This document shows positions 35,506 to 44,970 of a stretch of DNA of 59,960 bases, piece after piece. How positions within the stretch are numbered: the first letter of the stretch is position 1; every line of letters starts with the position of its first letter. Made by a program: the position numbers and the translations under genes. The DNA comes from Clostridiales bacterium (GTDB taxonomy: Bacteria > Bacillota > Clostridia > Oscillospirales > Ruminococcaceae). The stretch lies in NCBI GenBank assembly GCA_012518465.1, contig JAAYSD010000008.1, positions 1 through 59,960 on the forward strand, read 5' to 3'. The notes under the pieces are model-generated. The model saw nothing but the letters and a program-made list of their open reading frames with translations, had not been told where the DNA came from and did no database searches.

Positions 35506-36825
35506 TTGAATACTATAACAAAAAAATTTATAAAATACGTTAGCTTTAACGTTCTTGGCATGGTAGGAATGTCAATATACATACTATCCGATACCTTTTT
35601 TATGTCTTATGCACTACATTCTGACGGAATCACAGCATTGAATTTTGCTTTACCTGTATACAGCTTAATATTTGCACTTTCATTAATGGTAGGAATAGGT
35701 GGTGCGACTGTCTATAAGCTTATTTCAACAAATAAAGAGCAGGAAAAGGCAAACAAAATCTATACACTAACTATTTTTTTAGGAATAAGTATAGGAATTA
35801 TATTTATGCTTTTGGGAATATTCTTTTCCAGAGAAATAACAGTTTTATTCGGTGCAAAAGATTATATTATTCCTATGACGCAAGAATATATTAAGACAAT
35901 TATGATATTTGCACCTGCTTTTATGTTAAACAGCATATATCAGGCATTTATAAGAAATGACAATAATCCAAAGCTGCCTATGTTAGCTATGATTATTGGC
36001 AGTACGTCGAACATAATTTTAGATTTGATTTTTATTTTTATATTAAAAATGGGAATGTTTGGTGCGGCAATATCTACCTGCCTAGCTCCAATTATAAGCT
36101 TAATTATACTTAGCAGACATTTTATTAAAAAGAAAAATACTTTTCATTTTTCTGGAAAATTTTTATCCATTAAAGATGCTTTCAATATATGCAAGCTTGG
36201 AATTTCAAGCTTTATTACTGAAATTTCCTCAGGAATTGTTATGCTAGTATTCAATATAATTATATTAAAAATCAATGGTGTAATAGGCGTAGCAGCATAT
36301 GGAATAATAACAAACATATCACTTGTAGCACTGATTATTTTTTCAGGAATAGGTCAAGGTATTCAACCACTTGCAAGCACTGCTAAATCAGAAAATAACA
36401 AAACCGATTTAAGCAGAATTTTAAAGCTGGGAATATTCACTACTATTACATTTTCAATAATAATATATATCGCCTCTCTTTTATTTACTGATGGGATTAT
36501 TTCAGTTTTCAATAGTGAGAAAAGTGTCGAATTATATAATATAGCTAAGGAAGGGATAAGAATATTCTTTGCCGGATTTATTTTCGCTAGTATAAATATT
36601 GTTCTATCATCGTTTTACAGTGCTGTTGATTCACCTAAAAAAGCTTTTATAATATCAGTATTAAGAGGATTTTTGCTGATTATACCTCTTGCTTATATTA
36701 TGGCTAAGATTTTAGGAATGACAGGAATATGGCTTTCCTTTGTCTTAACCGAATTAATCGTGACGATTATTTCCATAATTATAGGAAAGAAAAAACCAGC
36801 TAAAAAATCCTTATTGCAAAATTAA
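35506..36825 (+). CDS. MATE family efflux transporter
   Basis: A 439-residue membrane protein with about twelve helices in two six-helix halves. The start is TTG 35506 behind GGAGG (35497-35501). The N-half contains GMSIYILSDTFFM and GGATVYKLIS; the C-half contains FSGIGQGIQPLAS, a typical MATE motif. Substrates of such Na+ or H+ antiporters (drugs, metabolites) cannot be read from sequence. It is a single-gene unit ending at paired hairpins. Confidence 0.9.
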   Translation: MNTITKKFIKYVSFNVLGMVGMSIYILSDTFFMSYALHSDGITALNFALPVYSLIFALSLMVGIGGATVYKLISTNKEQEKANKIYTLTIFLGISIGIIFMLLGIFFSREITVLFGAKDYIIPMTQEYIKTIMIFAPAFMLNSIYQAFIRNDNNPKLPMLAMIIGSTSNIILDLIFIFILKMGMFGAAISTCLAPIISLIILSRHFIKKKNTFHFSGKFLSIKDAFNICKLGISSFITEISSGIVMLVFNIIILKINGVIGVAAYGIITNISLVALIIFSGIGQGIQPLASTAKSENNKTDLSRILKLGIFTTITFSIIIYIASLLFTDGIISVFNSEKSVELYNIAKEGIRIFFAGFIFASINIVLSSFYSAVDSPKKAFIISVLRGFLLIIPLAYIMAKILGMTGIWLSFVLTELIVTIISIIIGKKKPAKKSLLQN

Positions 36826-36865
36826 TGCAGTAGTGATTTCAAACTAAATACAAATAACTAGAAAA

Positions 36866-36907
36866 ACACCACTATATTTTACACGTTTGTGAAAAATATA
36901 GTGGTGT
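36866..36907. terminator. Long hairpin after the MATE gene
   Basis: A perfect 15-bp stem (36866-36880 with 36893-36907), one A-A mismatch, then an inner CAC/GTG stem with GTTT loop. There is no clean T-run, so termination is by strength of the stem or it has another role. It lies in the 147-base gap between converging genes. Confidence 0.6.
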
Positions 36908-36934
36908 GCTTAACATATAGGAAAAATTCCCGAT

Positions 36935-36970
36935 AGATATCTTCTTGTATACAAAGTATACAAGATATCT
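36935..36970. terminator. Second hairpin between MATE and ACT-domain genes
   Basis: Arms 36935-36952 and 36956-36970 pair over 15 bp with a 3-base bulge and an AAA loop. It sits 2 bases past the stop of the ACT-domain gene on the minus strand. Confidence 0.55.
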
Positions 36971-36972
36971 AA

Positions 36973-37410
36973 TTATAGATTTTCCAAAGCTTCTAAAGCA
37001 TCTGTCAAATCACTGCCACGAATAAGCAAAGAAATTTCATCGTCACTAGTTGTTACAAGTAAAATTTCAGTATTTACCTTTGCTAGCAAGCTGAATACTT
37101 TTGAGGCAAAGCCCGCTTGCTCACGCATTTCATCAGTCTTAATAAGTATTTTACAATTTCCACTGCTTACTAAAGGAGCAGCATCGTACTGTGAGCGAAT
37201 GTCCTTTAAAGCATCAAGCAGCTTTGGCAAATCATCATCGCAAAAAGTAAAACCAAAGCTAAGCTTATCAGAAACCAAAGCGGAAAGTGAAATCATATCA
37301 ATATTTATTTCCTCTTTAGCTGCCTTTTCTAAAATAAAGTTTACAATGGGCTTTTGTGCTGAAAGTGATTTAAAAGTGACTACTGATATATCCTCAAAAA
37401 CTTTAATCAT
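36973..37410 (-). CDS. Stand-alone tandem ACT-domain protein (aspartokinase regulatory-like)
   Basis: A 145-residue protein made only of two ACT-like domains (about residues 4-72 and 83-145). The second half, with REQAGFASKVFSLLAKVNTEILLVTTSD, matches the lysine-sensing C-terminus of aspartate kinases, but no kinase domain is attached. It is the last gene of asd-dapA-dapB, 9 bases after dapB. It may act as a free regulatory subunit of aspartokinase or of a pathway enzyme; this is inference. An isolated frameshifted lysC remnant is unlikely because the start, ribosome region and both domains are intact. Confidence 0.75.
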   Translation of the reverse strand: MIKVFEDISVVTFKSLSAQKPIVNFILEKAAKEEINIDMISLSALVSDKLSFGFTFCDDDLPKLLDALKDIRSQYDAAPLVSSGNCKILIKTDEMREQAGFASKVFSLLAKVNTEILLVTTSDDEISLLIRGSDLTDALEALENL

Positions 37411-37419
37411 AATACTTCC

Positions 37420-38175
37420 CTACTTTCCTATTAAATCTGACATTGCATACAGTCCTTTTGCCTTGTTTTGAATAAAAACAGCAGCATTTACTGAACCAGA
37501 TGCAAAAACTTCTCTTGATTGGGCTGTATGAGATAAAGTAATCACTTCATCTCTTCCAGCGAAAATTACATCATGCTCGCCTACTATCGTGCCACCTCTT
37601 ATAGCGTGCATTCCGATTTCGTCTTTTTCCCTCGGCTTATGAGAATTATGTCGGTCATAAACATATCTTTTATTTCCGTCAAATTCCTCATTTATAGCTT
37701 CTGCCAGCATGATAGCCGTACCTGATGGAGCATCTTTCTTTTGATTGTGATGTTTTTCAACAATTTCAATATCAAACTGATTGCCAAGTACACTGGCAGC
37801 CTTTTTAGCAAGCTCAGCCAAAAGATTAATACCAAGCGACATATTAAAGGTAAAGAAAATAGGTATAAGATGAGATGCCTTATGAATTTCAGCAATCTGT
37901 TCATCTGAAAAACCCGTTGTTGCAATTACGAGTGGTATATTATAATTTTTACCATAAGTAAGCAAATCTACAAGTGCAGAATTATGCGAATAATCGATTA
38001 TAACATCAGGTTTTTCATCCATATCAAAGAGCTTTTTATATACGGGAAAATCATCATAAGCTTCACCTGCTATATCAATCCCAGCAATAACCTTGCAATC
38101 GTCCCTACCCTTTACTATTTCTGAAATTACCCTGCCCATTTTTCCGCAGGCACCTGTAACAGCTATCTTAATCAT
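37420..38175 (-). CDS. dapB: 4-hydroxy-tetrahydrodipicolinate reductase
   Basis: A 251-residue NAD(P)H enzyme, second step of the diaminopimelate/lysine branch. The nucleotide loop GACGKMGRVI (residues 8-17), the catalytic EKHHNQKKDAPSGTA and IRGGTIVGEHDV are intact. It follows dapA by 21 bases and is followed by the ACT-domain gene. Length is slightly short (Firmicutes type). Confidence 0.95.
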   Translation of the reverse strand: MIKIAVTGACGKMGRVISEIVKGRDDCKVIAGIDIAGEAYDDFPVYKKLFDMDEKPDVIIDYSHNSALVDLLTYGKNYNIPLVIATTGFSDEQIAEIHKASHLIPIFFTFNMSLGINLLAELAKKAASVLGNQFDIEIVEKHHNQKKDAPSGTAIMLAEAINEEFDGNKRYVYDRHNSHKPREKDEIGMHAIRGGTIVGEHDVIFAGRDEVITLSHTAQSREVFASGSVNAAVFIQNKAKGLYAMSDLIGK

Positions 38176-38196
38176 ATCAAAACTACTTCCTTAATT

Positions 38197-39078
38197 TTAT
38201 ATTAAACCGATTTTTTTCATGGAGTTTTTAAGCTTTTCCTTGTTATCAGTACTCAATCCTACTAATGGTAAGCGACATTCCCCTACATTCATACCCATGA
38301 GATTCATCGCCTCTTTTACTGGAATAGGATTTACATCACAGAACAAATTGTTCATAAAATCTAAGTATTTTAGCTGCAATTCACAGCTTTCCTTAACTCT
38401 GCCCTTTAAATATAAATCAACAATATCATGTGTTTCTTTTGGAATACAGTTTGAGCTAACTGAAATAACTCCCTTTGCACCAAGTGACATAATAGGTGTA
38501 ATCTGGTCGTCATTACCCGAATATATCACCAAATCAGTTTCAGCTGCAACCTTAGCAATATGGCTGATATTTCCTGATGCCTCCTTAGCTGCAACAATAT
38601 TCTTATGCTCGGATAGCTCCTTGTATGTATCAACTGCAATACATACACCCGTTCTACTAGGAACATTGTATAAAATTATTGGCAAATCAACCCTGTCGGC
38701 AGTATGCTTAAAATGTGCCACAAGCCCTGCCTGCGAGGTTTTATTATAATAAGGAGTAACGAGCAATAAAGCATCTGCACCGTCTTCCTTAGCCTTTATA
38801 GACAAATAAGTAGCGTATTCAGTATCGTTACTTCCAGTACCTGCAATTACAGGCACTCTGCCCTTTACACGTTGCACAGCAAAACGGATTAAAGCCTGAT
38901 GCTCTTCATCAGAAGTTGTTGATGCCTCTCCCGTTGTGCCACATACAATAATTGCATCAGTATGATTTTTTACTTGAAAATCTATAAGCTCGGCAAATTT
39001 TTCATAATTTATAGAGCCATCAGCATTAAATGGGGTAACAATGGCAACGCCCGCACCCTCAAAAATTGGTGTTTTCAT
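38197..39078 (-). CDS. dapA: 4-hydroxy-tetrahydrodipicolinate synthase
   Basis: A 293-residue TIM-barrel aldolase condensing pyruvate with aspartate semialdehyde. Schiff-base Lys165 (VAAKEASGN), Tyr137 (ILYNVPSRTG) with Arg142, and Thr48-Thr49 (CGTTGE) form the active site. It is the second gene of the lysine-riboswitch operon and provides diaminopimelate for peptidoglycan and for dipicolinate in spores. Start ATG 39078 has AAAGGGAG upstream. Confidence 0.96.
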   Translation of the reverse strand: MKTPIFEGAGVAIVTPFNADGSINYEKFAELIDFQVKNHTDAIIVCGTTGEASTTSDEEHQALIRFAVQRVKGRVPVIAGTGSNDTEYATYLSIKAKEDGADALLLVTPYYNKTSQAGLVAHFKHTADRVDLPIILYNVPSRTGVCIAVDTYKELSEHKNIVAAKEASGNISHIAKVAAETDLVIYSGNDDQITPIMSLGAKGVISVSSNCIPKETHDIVDLYLKGRVKESCELQLKYLDFMNNLFCDVNPIPVKEAMNLMGMNVGECRLPLVGLSTDNKEKLKNSMKKIGLI

Positions 39079-39108
39079 TACAAACTCCCTTTCAGAAATA
39101 ACCCTTCA

Positions 39109-40191
39109 TCAATCTAAATAACCCTTAGCTGCAAGCAATTCGGCCATTTCAACAGCACCACCTGCCGCACCTCTTAGGGTATTGTGTGAAAGGCATACAA
39201 ATTTATAATCGTACTGGCTATCCTCTCTTAAACGTCCTATCGAAACAGCCATTCCTCCCTCTAAATCACGGTGAAGCTTTGCCTGAGGATAGTTATCTTC
39301 CTCAAAATAATTTAAAAACTGCTTTGGTGCTGAGGGTAAATCAAGGCTTTGTGCTTCTCCCTTATATTCCTTCCAAATCTTAATTATTTCTTCCTTAGTT
39401 GGCTTATTTTCAAATCTTACAAACACTGCTGCTGTATGACCGTCGGATACTGGCACACGCAGACATTGAGTCGTGATTTTTGGGGAGGCGGTATTAACAA
39501 TCTTATCTCCCTCAATCTTTCCCCAAACTTTTAAAGGCTCTTGCTCAGACTTTTCTTCCTCACCACCTATAAATGGTATCAGATTATCAACCATCTCTGG
39601 CCATGTTTCAAAGGTTTTACCGGCACCTGAAATTGCTTGATATGTGCAAGCCAAAACATCCTTTATACCAAACTTTTCACGTAAAGGATGCAAAGCAGGC
39701 ACATAGCTTTGTATAGAGCAATTTGACTTTACAGCGATAAAACCACGTTTTGTGCCTAAACGCTTTTTCTGAGCATTAATAATTTCAGCATGCTCAGCAT
39801 TAATTTCAGGAATAATCATAGGAACATCAGCGGTACCCCTATGTGCTGAATTGTTTGAGATTACAGGAACTTCAGCCTTTGCGTATTTCTCTTCCAAAGC
39901 TTTAATTTCATCTTTTTTCATATCAACTGCACAGAACACAAAATCAACCGACTTAGCAATTTCATCAATATTAGCTGTTGCATCTCTTACAATCATATCC
40001 TCAAAAGCCTTAGGAATAGGCTTTGTCATACACCATCTCTTTTCTACTACTTCCTTATAGGTTTTCCCTGCAGAACGTGGTGATGCAGCAAGAACGACAA
40101 CATTAAACCACGGATGATTTTCTAAAAGAATAGCAAAACGTTGTCCTACCATTCCTGTTGCACCAATGATACCGACATTAAATTTCCTCAT
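39109..40191 (-). CDS. asd: Aspartate-semialdehyde dehydrogenase
   Basis: A 360-residue NADP enzyme reducing aspartyl phosphate. I set the start at ATG 40191 (MRKFNVGIIGATGMVG) with AAGGAAAA before it; a longer in-frame reading would run through the riboswitch terminator. The Rossmann loop GIIGATGMVGQRF, active-site Cys158 (KSNCSIQSY) and His in VSDGHTAAVFV are present. The sequence class (with HRDLEGGMAVSIGRLR) is the archaeal/fungal-like long form that is also found in many Clostridia. First gene of the operon. Confidence 0.94.
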   Translation of the reverse strand: MRKFNVGIIGATGMVGQRFAILLENHPWFNVVVLAASPRSAGKTYKEVVEKRWCMTKPIPKAFEDMIVRDATANIDEIAKSVDFVFCAVDMKKDEIKALEEKYAKAEVPVISNNSAHRGTADVPMIIPEINAEHAEIINAQKKRLGTKRGFIAVKSNCSIQSYVPALHPLREKFGIKDVLACTYQAISGAGKTFETWPEMVDNLIPFIGGEEEKSEQEPLKVWGKIEGDKIVNTASPKITTQCLRVPVSDGHTAAVFVRFENKPTKEEIIKIWKEYKGEAQSLDLPSAPKQFLNYFEEDNYPQAKLHRDLEGGMAVSIGRLREDSQYDYKFVCLSHNTLRGAAGGAVEMAELLAAKGYLD

Positions 40192-40211
40192 AAGATTTTC
40201 CTTTCTTTTTT

Positions 40212-40238
40212 GCTTTGCTATTATCTTTTTTGCAAAGC
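40212..40238 (-). other. Small hairpin before the asd ribosome site
   Basis: GCTTTGC (40212-40218) and GCAAAGC (40232-40238) can pair, just downstream of the riboswitch terminator and upstream of the asd Shine-Dalgarno. Role unknown. Confidence 0.35.
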
Positions 40239-40251
40239 GACTTAATATAAC

Positions 40252-40274
40252 AAAAACCGGTATTATACCGGTTT
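40252..40274 (-). terminator. Riboswitch expression-platform terminator
   Basis: On the minus strand a 9-bp stem with an AAACCGGTA arm (40274-40266) and a 3-base loop is followed by a T-run to 40252. It sits between the lysine aptamer and asd, as in transcription-terminating L-boxes. Confidence 0.85.
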
Positions 40275-40284
40275 GCATCTAGAG

Positions 40285-40486
40285 AAAAGCAAAGATAGCT
40301 CTCCATCATAGTACACAACCGTATACCTACTGCAAAAGCAGTATCGATGACAATCCATAACCTATTAAGCCATGAACCAGAGAATTATCCCCCGGCGGAA
40401 TAATACCCTTCGGCGAAATTGCCTTTCCCTTTACCGTACCGGCGGTTTTCCAAAGGTACTAATCTTTTTCGCTACCTCTATCACTA
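40285..40486 (-). promoter_or_regulatory. Lysine riboswitch (L-box) aptamer
   Basis: Read on the minus strand, the conserved lysine-aptamer blocks occur in order: GATAGAGGTAGCG (40482-40470), AGTACCTTTGGA, GGGAAAGG followed by TCGCCGAAGG, and the 3' P1 side GGAGAGCTATCT near 40304-40293. P1 can form between GATAG and CTATC. The five-helix layout matches Bacillus lysC. Lysine binding should favour the 40252-40274 terminator and lower asd-dapA-dapB-ACT expression. Boundaries are approximate. Confidence 0.88.
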
Positions 40487-40498
40487 ATTATTTATATT

Positions 40499-40527
40499 AT
40501 ATTATCACAAAGATTAAATATTGTCAA
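40499..40527 (-). promoter_or_regulatory. Promoter of the lysine operon
   Basis: TTGACA (40527-40522), 17-base spacer, TAATAT (40504-40499) on the minus strand, directly before the aptamer. Confidence 0.7.
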
Positions 40528-40629
40528 CTTATTTCAAAAAGAAATTAATATTTTTAAGATTTCATTGTTTTTAACAAGTAATACAACAAGAATCCCTAAT
40601 AATTTTAAGAATAAATAATTAAAATTGAT

Positions 40630-41046
40630 TCAAAAATTTAATAGACTATCTAAAAAAGGAATATTAATTACATCAAAAAAATGTAAAGCCACTAAAGAAC
40701 CACATATAAAAATAAGTATAAACAAAATTATTAGCAAAACCGATAAGGTTTTATTAGTTTGTTTTATAGGTTTAATTTCATACTTATCAATATCATTAGG
40801 CAAGCTGTTTTCTAAAATATTATGCTCATGAGGTTTTTGTGTATCGTTTATAGATTTTTCTTTTTTTGCAGTAGGTTCTGTCTTGGTATTAGCTTGTTCT
40901 AGTCCTTTTAGAATTTCCTGCCAATTAGATGTGCTGCTTTCGGAAGTGCTGTCGCTTGAAGTAGTTGAACTATTTGTTTCTCCGCTCAAAGAATCAACAT
41001 CAAAGAATTCCATTTCATTTGATTTTTTATTTACATTTTCAGTCAT
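40630..41046 (-). CDS. Small C-terminally membrane-anchored protein
   Basis: A 138-residue protein: a hydrophilic Ser/Thr/Asn/Glu-rich region (about residues 1-90, low complexity around STTSSDSTSESSTSN), then one hydrophobic helix (about 98-122) near the C-terminus. No domain is recognised. ATG 41046 has GGGAGGGG before it; a longer reading would overlap the ribosome site. It is 64 bases downstream of the transglutaminase gene on the same strand, so it may be the fourth gene of that operon. Confidence 0.6.
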   Translation of the reverse strand: MTENVNKKSNEMEFFDVDSLSGETNSSTTSSDSTSESSTSNWQEILKGLEQANTKTEPTAKKEKSINDTQKPHEHNILENSLPNDIDKYEIKPIKQTNKTLSVLLIILFILIFICGSLVALHFFDVINIPFLDSLLNF

Positions 41047-41110
41047 ATTACCCCTCCCTAAAAGTATTAAACATATTATAGCATTAATTATTTTACTTTT
41101 CAATGAAAAT

Positions 41111-43756
41111 CTATTTAATTATTAATTTATAGAAGGTTCTCACAAGAATATTTTTATTTAAAACGTTATCAGAATACAACTTTACCAAAAAATTATATAA
41201 AATTTTATATTCGCTATCGGAAATCCTACTTGAAGAAAATTCATTTTTCATAAAAATCATCATTATTTCGTGGAAATTATTAATTTTTCTCTCATCAAAT
41301 AGCTCCAGCTGCATTCGCTTTGCAAATTCCTCTGGAAGCTCATTATCTTCTGGTTTAAAGCCTTCTAAATACAAAAGCTTATACATTACGGAATACATAT
41401 GGGAAATAACCTTTTTATCATTACTACTTGAAAAATAAGCAAACAAGCTCTTATGCCTTTTGTTTGAATACATTATAATAAAAATTAAAAATGCAATCAT
41501 CACAAGTAAAACTAAAGCAATGATAATAATGATAATAACTAAATCATTTTTATTATTATCCTTGGAATCACTATTATCAGAGCTGTCTTGTGAAGTATCA
41601 GCTTGTGAGCTACTAAAGACCGTGCTAACAGAAGAGTCATTTGTAGTAAGTGCAGTAGGCTGTTCTGTTGAGGCTTCAGTTGTCTGTGGTGATGTGGTTT
41701 GCTCAGTAAATTCAACATTTTCATCATTAGTATTTGAAAAACCTGTGGGGTCAAATGATACCCAGCCTAACTCATCGAAATAAACTTCCACCCAAGCGTG
41801 TAGATTTTTCTCTTTTAAAATATATTCATATTTTCCGTCAGAAGTTTGCGTGCCTTCCCCCGATGTAATAAATCCGGTCACATATCTAGCAGGATATCCT
41901 AAGGTTCTCATCAAAAGCACCATGCTAGATGCATATAAAGCACAATGCCCTTCTTTAGAAACGCTAAGAAAATAATAAATCGGATTAACATTTTCAATGT
42001 TATTCACAGCATCTAGCGAATATTTGTAATTGTATTTCAAATAATTGTTAATCTTAATAGCTTGCTCAAGCTTCAATATTGGAACTTCATCTATGGTATC
42101 TGGATATACAATATCATTTTTAAAAATTTCGTCTTTTAAAAAATCATTCAAAAAATAATAAAATTCATCAGGAACAGTGGTATACATATTTTTTACATAT
42201 AAATCATACTGTTCTTTTTGTTCTAAATATGCACTTATCTGCTCCTCACTCATATAAGGTGAGAAAAAAGAACCAGCCTGAATAACACTTTCATCAACTT
42301 GTGATAAATATTCAAATATATCGGAATAATTAGGCGTTTCAACTGAAACAGTATTAATCATAGGAAAACTAATGCTTTCAAGGTGATTTTCCTTGCTCCT
42401 TAAAATAGAATCGCCACTATACTTTAAATCTTCATTTTTAAACATTGTAAAATCAACCATTGATGTAGGCATAAAAACTACATCAGTATCCATGAGATAT
42501 TCAATATTTACATTTTCTGATTTAAAGAAATTACTCCCATTAAAATTTGTCATCATATCAAGCAAACTACTTGCTATACAAGGAATAAACTCAGGATAAA
42601 ATGGTTTATCTAAATCTTCAGCAAAGGGATTATTATAATTCCCTGCCGACGTCCAATAATTATCCAAAAAATTAATGCCTATATCAGCACGAAGATACTT
42701 AGTTTCTTTATTGCTATCGGTAATAACCTTTAAAACCTCTTTATTTCCATTCGACGGAGAGGAGATCCCAAGAGTGTTGTTAAACCCGCCATAATTAGTA
42801 GTAAAATATTTTGTGAAAAATTCGGAATCTGTATTGAAAATATTATTATCAATCGACCATCCTTTTTTATTAACCCATTCATACAGATTTTCATAATTAA
42901 TTGAGCTGCCCTTAGGCATAATAAACGCTGACAAAGTTAAGGATATAACTGTAAGTATAGCTACAATAAAAACAGCTGATTGATATTTTGATGCATTAAT
43001 TAATTTATCATAAGTATTTTTAAACCAAGGTGCTTTTGATTTTTTAATAACGAGTTTTTTGTTCTGTTTTTCATCCTTTTTTATAGGAAAATTAAATTCA
43101 TTATAATACGCATACATTGAATATGTAGAATAATTCCCCATTAAGCAGGCGACAAGCGGGACAAACCAAATGTTAAAATCAGCTTTTAAAGATAAAAAAG
43201 CCGGCGAAATTAAGATTGAAAAATATATAAAAGGGAAAAGCGTCTTACCTCTTGCATATGTAAAATATCCGACTATAAAGGCTGTTAGGTACGCAAAAAA
43301 CAATAATACAATGCTCATACACTGCACATATTCAGTATTTAGTTCAGTAAGCTGAGATTTTTCAATAGCCGCCCTTTCGGCAGTGTCAAAGTACTTACTG
43401 TCTAGAAAGTGCATTATAAAGCTCGATAAGTATAAACGTATTTGAATCTTTTTATAAAAATATAAAAGAAATAAAACAACACTTGCAAAAAAGCCTAAAG
43501 CTACTTTATCCTTATTTAAAAAAGTAAATAAGCAGCAAAAAATCAATGTAAAAATAAGTGATGAGCCTATGATTATTCCTGTCGAAAAATCTATGCTAAA
43601 TAAAGTTAATACTATCATTATAAAGCTAGAAGAAATAATTAAGCTAATAATCATCTTAAAAGCAATGACATCGCCAAATTTTTTCTTTAGCTGAAAATAA
43701 TTATTATCTATTAAATATGAATATTTACTTTTTGCTATTTTCTTTTGTTTTTTCAT
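41111..43756 (-). CDS. Transglutaminase-like membrane protein (TgpA type)
   Basis: An 881-residue protein. The N-terminal third has about six to seven transmembrane helices, then a large extracellular region with a transglutaminase-like core: GHCALYASSMVLLMRTLGYP (Cys near residue 605), HAWVEVYF and WVSFDPTG give the Cys-His-Asp triad. A Thr/Ser-rich stretch, one more helix (about 745-770) and a cytoplasmic tail follow. The moxR-DUF58-transglutaminase set is a known conserved trio; its substrate is not established. Start overlaps the DUF58 stop as ATGA. Confidence 0.88.
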   Translation of the reverse strand: MKKQKKIAKSKYSYLIDNNYFQLKKKFGDVIAFKMIISLIISSSFIMIVLTLFSIDFSTGIIIGSSLIFTLIFCCLFTFLNKDKVALGFFASVVLFLLYFYKKIQIRLYLSSFIMHFLDSKYFDTAERAAIEKSQLTELNTEYVQCMSIVLLFFAYLTAFIVGYFTYARGKTLFPFIYFSILISPAFLSLKADFNIWFVPLVACLMGNYSTYSMYAYYNEFNFPIKKDEKQNKKLVIKKSKAPWFKNTYDKLINASKYQSAVFIVAILTVISLTLSAFIMPKGSSINYENLYEWVNKKGWSIDNNIFNTDSEFFTKYFTTNYGGFNNTLGISSPSNGNKEVLKVITDSNKETKYLRADIGINFLDNYWTSAGNYNNPFAEDLDKPFYPEFIPCIASSLLDMMTNFNGSNFFKSENVNIEYLMDTDVVFMPTSMVDFTMFKNEDLKYSGDSILRSKENHLESISFPMINTVSVETPNYSDIFEYLSQVDESVIQAGSFFSPYMSEEQISAYLEQKEQYDLYVKNMYTTVPDEFYYFLNDFLKDEIFKNDIVYPDTIDEVPILKLEQAIKINNYLKYNYKYSLDAVNNIENVNPIYYFLSVSKEGHCALYASSMVLLMRTLGYPARYVTGFITSGEGTQTSDGKYEYILKEKNLHAWVEVYFDELGWVSFDPTGFSNTNDENVEFTEQTTSPQTTEASTEQPTALTTNDSSVSTVFSSSQADTSQDSSDNSDSKDNNKNDLVIIIIIIALVLLVMIAFLIFIIMYSNKRHKSLFAYFSSSNDKKVISHMYSVMYKLLYLEGFKPEDNELPEEFAKRMQLELFDERKINNFHEIMMIFMKNEFSSSRISDSEYKILYNFLVKLYSDNVLNKNILVRTFYKLIIK

Positions 43757-44970
43757 CTGAGGTTTATTCCCTTTAATAAATTATCCAAAGTAAGCTTTAA
43801 ATCATCTGTTTTTAGCTGAGAAATATTTATATTTTTCAATTCATTTATTATCGTTGAAGCATCATCATTTTCATTTTTGTAAATATAAAAATAATTTATC
43901 TGACTTATTCCATCTCGTGCAAGATCATAAACTTTTTCCATATCCGATTTATTAAACCAAGGAGAAACTATATAAATAATTTTAGCATTCATATACTTCA
44001 CTTGTGATAAATCAACCAAATCTCCTGTACTTAAGCTTGTCTTTTTAAACGGTAAGTAAGACATATCTTGATAAAAACTGTAAAAGTCCTTATACTCACT
44101 CAAAATACCTTGAGATAATTTCCCTGCGTTTTGGCTATCCTCCCAAAAAAGATTTACAACATCACCTTTAGCACTAATAGCATGGGAAATTGCAACAACA
44201 GTTTCTACAACAGCATCGGAGGCAATAAAAGCTCTCTCTCCAAGTGTGCTATCACAGCTATAATCAAAAACAACAGCAGAATCACAGCTAAGACTCTCTG
44301 CATATTGTTTTACAAGCAACTCATCTTGCTTTGCCGACAATTTCCAGTGGACTGATTGCAATAAATCACCCTGCCTATATTCACGAATTGAAGAAAATAC
44401 AGACTTATCAAATCCCTGCATTAATTGGGATTCTATTTCCTTATCATTAGAAATAGCACCTTTTATTCCATTTACAGAGATAATTCTAGGCAGTACTATA
44501 ATATCATTGCTTATATTAATTTTTTTAGAGAGCTTAAACAGCTTGAGCATATCATAAATATATATTTTATCAAGGTTTAATTGATACACTCCCCTATATT
44601 TAAAAGCAGACATAAACGATATATAAGTTTTTTTAAAAGGAGGAGTGGTGGTGATAATTTTCCTTTTTTTTAAAAAACCATCTGTGCTTACAGGCAATTC
44701 ACCGATAATCTCAAGAGGAAGCAGAGGCATAAAGCCCTTATTTTTTATTTCTATAATTATTTTCTGCTCCTGCCCTTTGTTTATTGTGTAATTTTTATTT
44801 GAAAAATCAACACTAACAAAAAAATAATTTATAATTAAAACAATAAAGGAAAGTACGCTTAAAATAACGAGTGAAATAAATAAAACACTTGATAATCTGC
44901 TTTCATAAACCAAGCTAAGTAAAAATGAAATTAAAATTAATAATAAATAATTCAGTCTAAATCTAGCCAT
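43753..44970 (-). CDS. DUF58 domain membrane protein
   Basis: A 405-residue protein with two N-terminal transmembrane helices (about residues 5-22 and 27-50), a beta-rich part, and the DUF58 block SSIREYRQGDLLQSVHWKLSAKQDELLVKQ, followed by a von Willebrand-A-like segment (VVFDYSC). DUF58 proteins act with MoxR ATPases, probably in assembling or controlling a surface complex. It overlaps moxR by 8 bases and the transglutaminase gene by 4. Confidence 0.88.
   Translation of the reverse strand: MARFRLNYLLLILISFLLSLVYESRLSSVLFISLVILSVLSFIVLIINYFFVSVDFSNKNYTINKGQEQKIIIEIKNKGFMPLLPLEIIGELPVSTDGFLKKRKIITTTPPFKKTYISFMSAFKYRGVYQLNLDKIYIYDMLKLFKLSKKINISNDIIVLPRIISVNGIKGAISNDKEIESQLMQGFDKSVFSSIREYRQGDLLQSVHWKLSAKQDELLVKQYAESLSCDSAVVFDYSCDSTLGERAFIASDAVVETVVAISHAISAKGDVVNLFWEDSQNAGKLSQGILSEYKDFYSFYQDMSYLPFKKTSLSTGDLVDLSQVKYMNAKIIYIVSPWFNKSDMEKVYDLARDGISQINYFYIYKNENDDASTIINELKNINISQLKTDDLKLTLDNLLKGINLR

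Noticed and set aside
40192..40278. An N-terminal extension of asd
   Set aside because: It would translate through the riboswitch terminator; the dehydrogenase family starts at the Rossmann strand given by ATG 40191.
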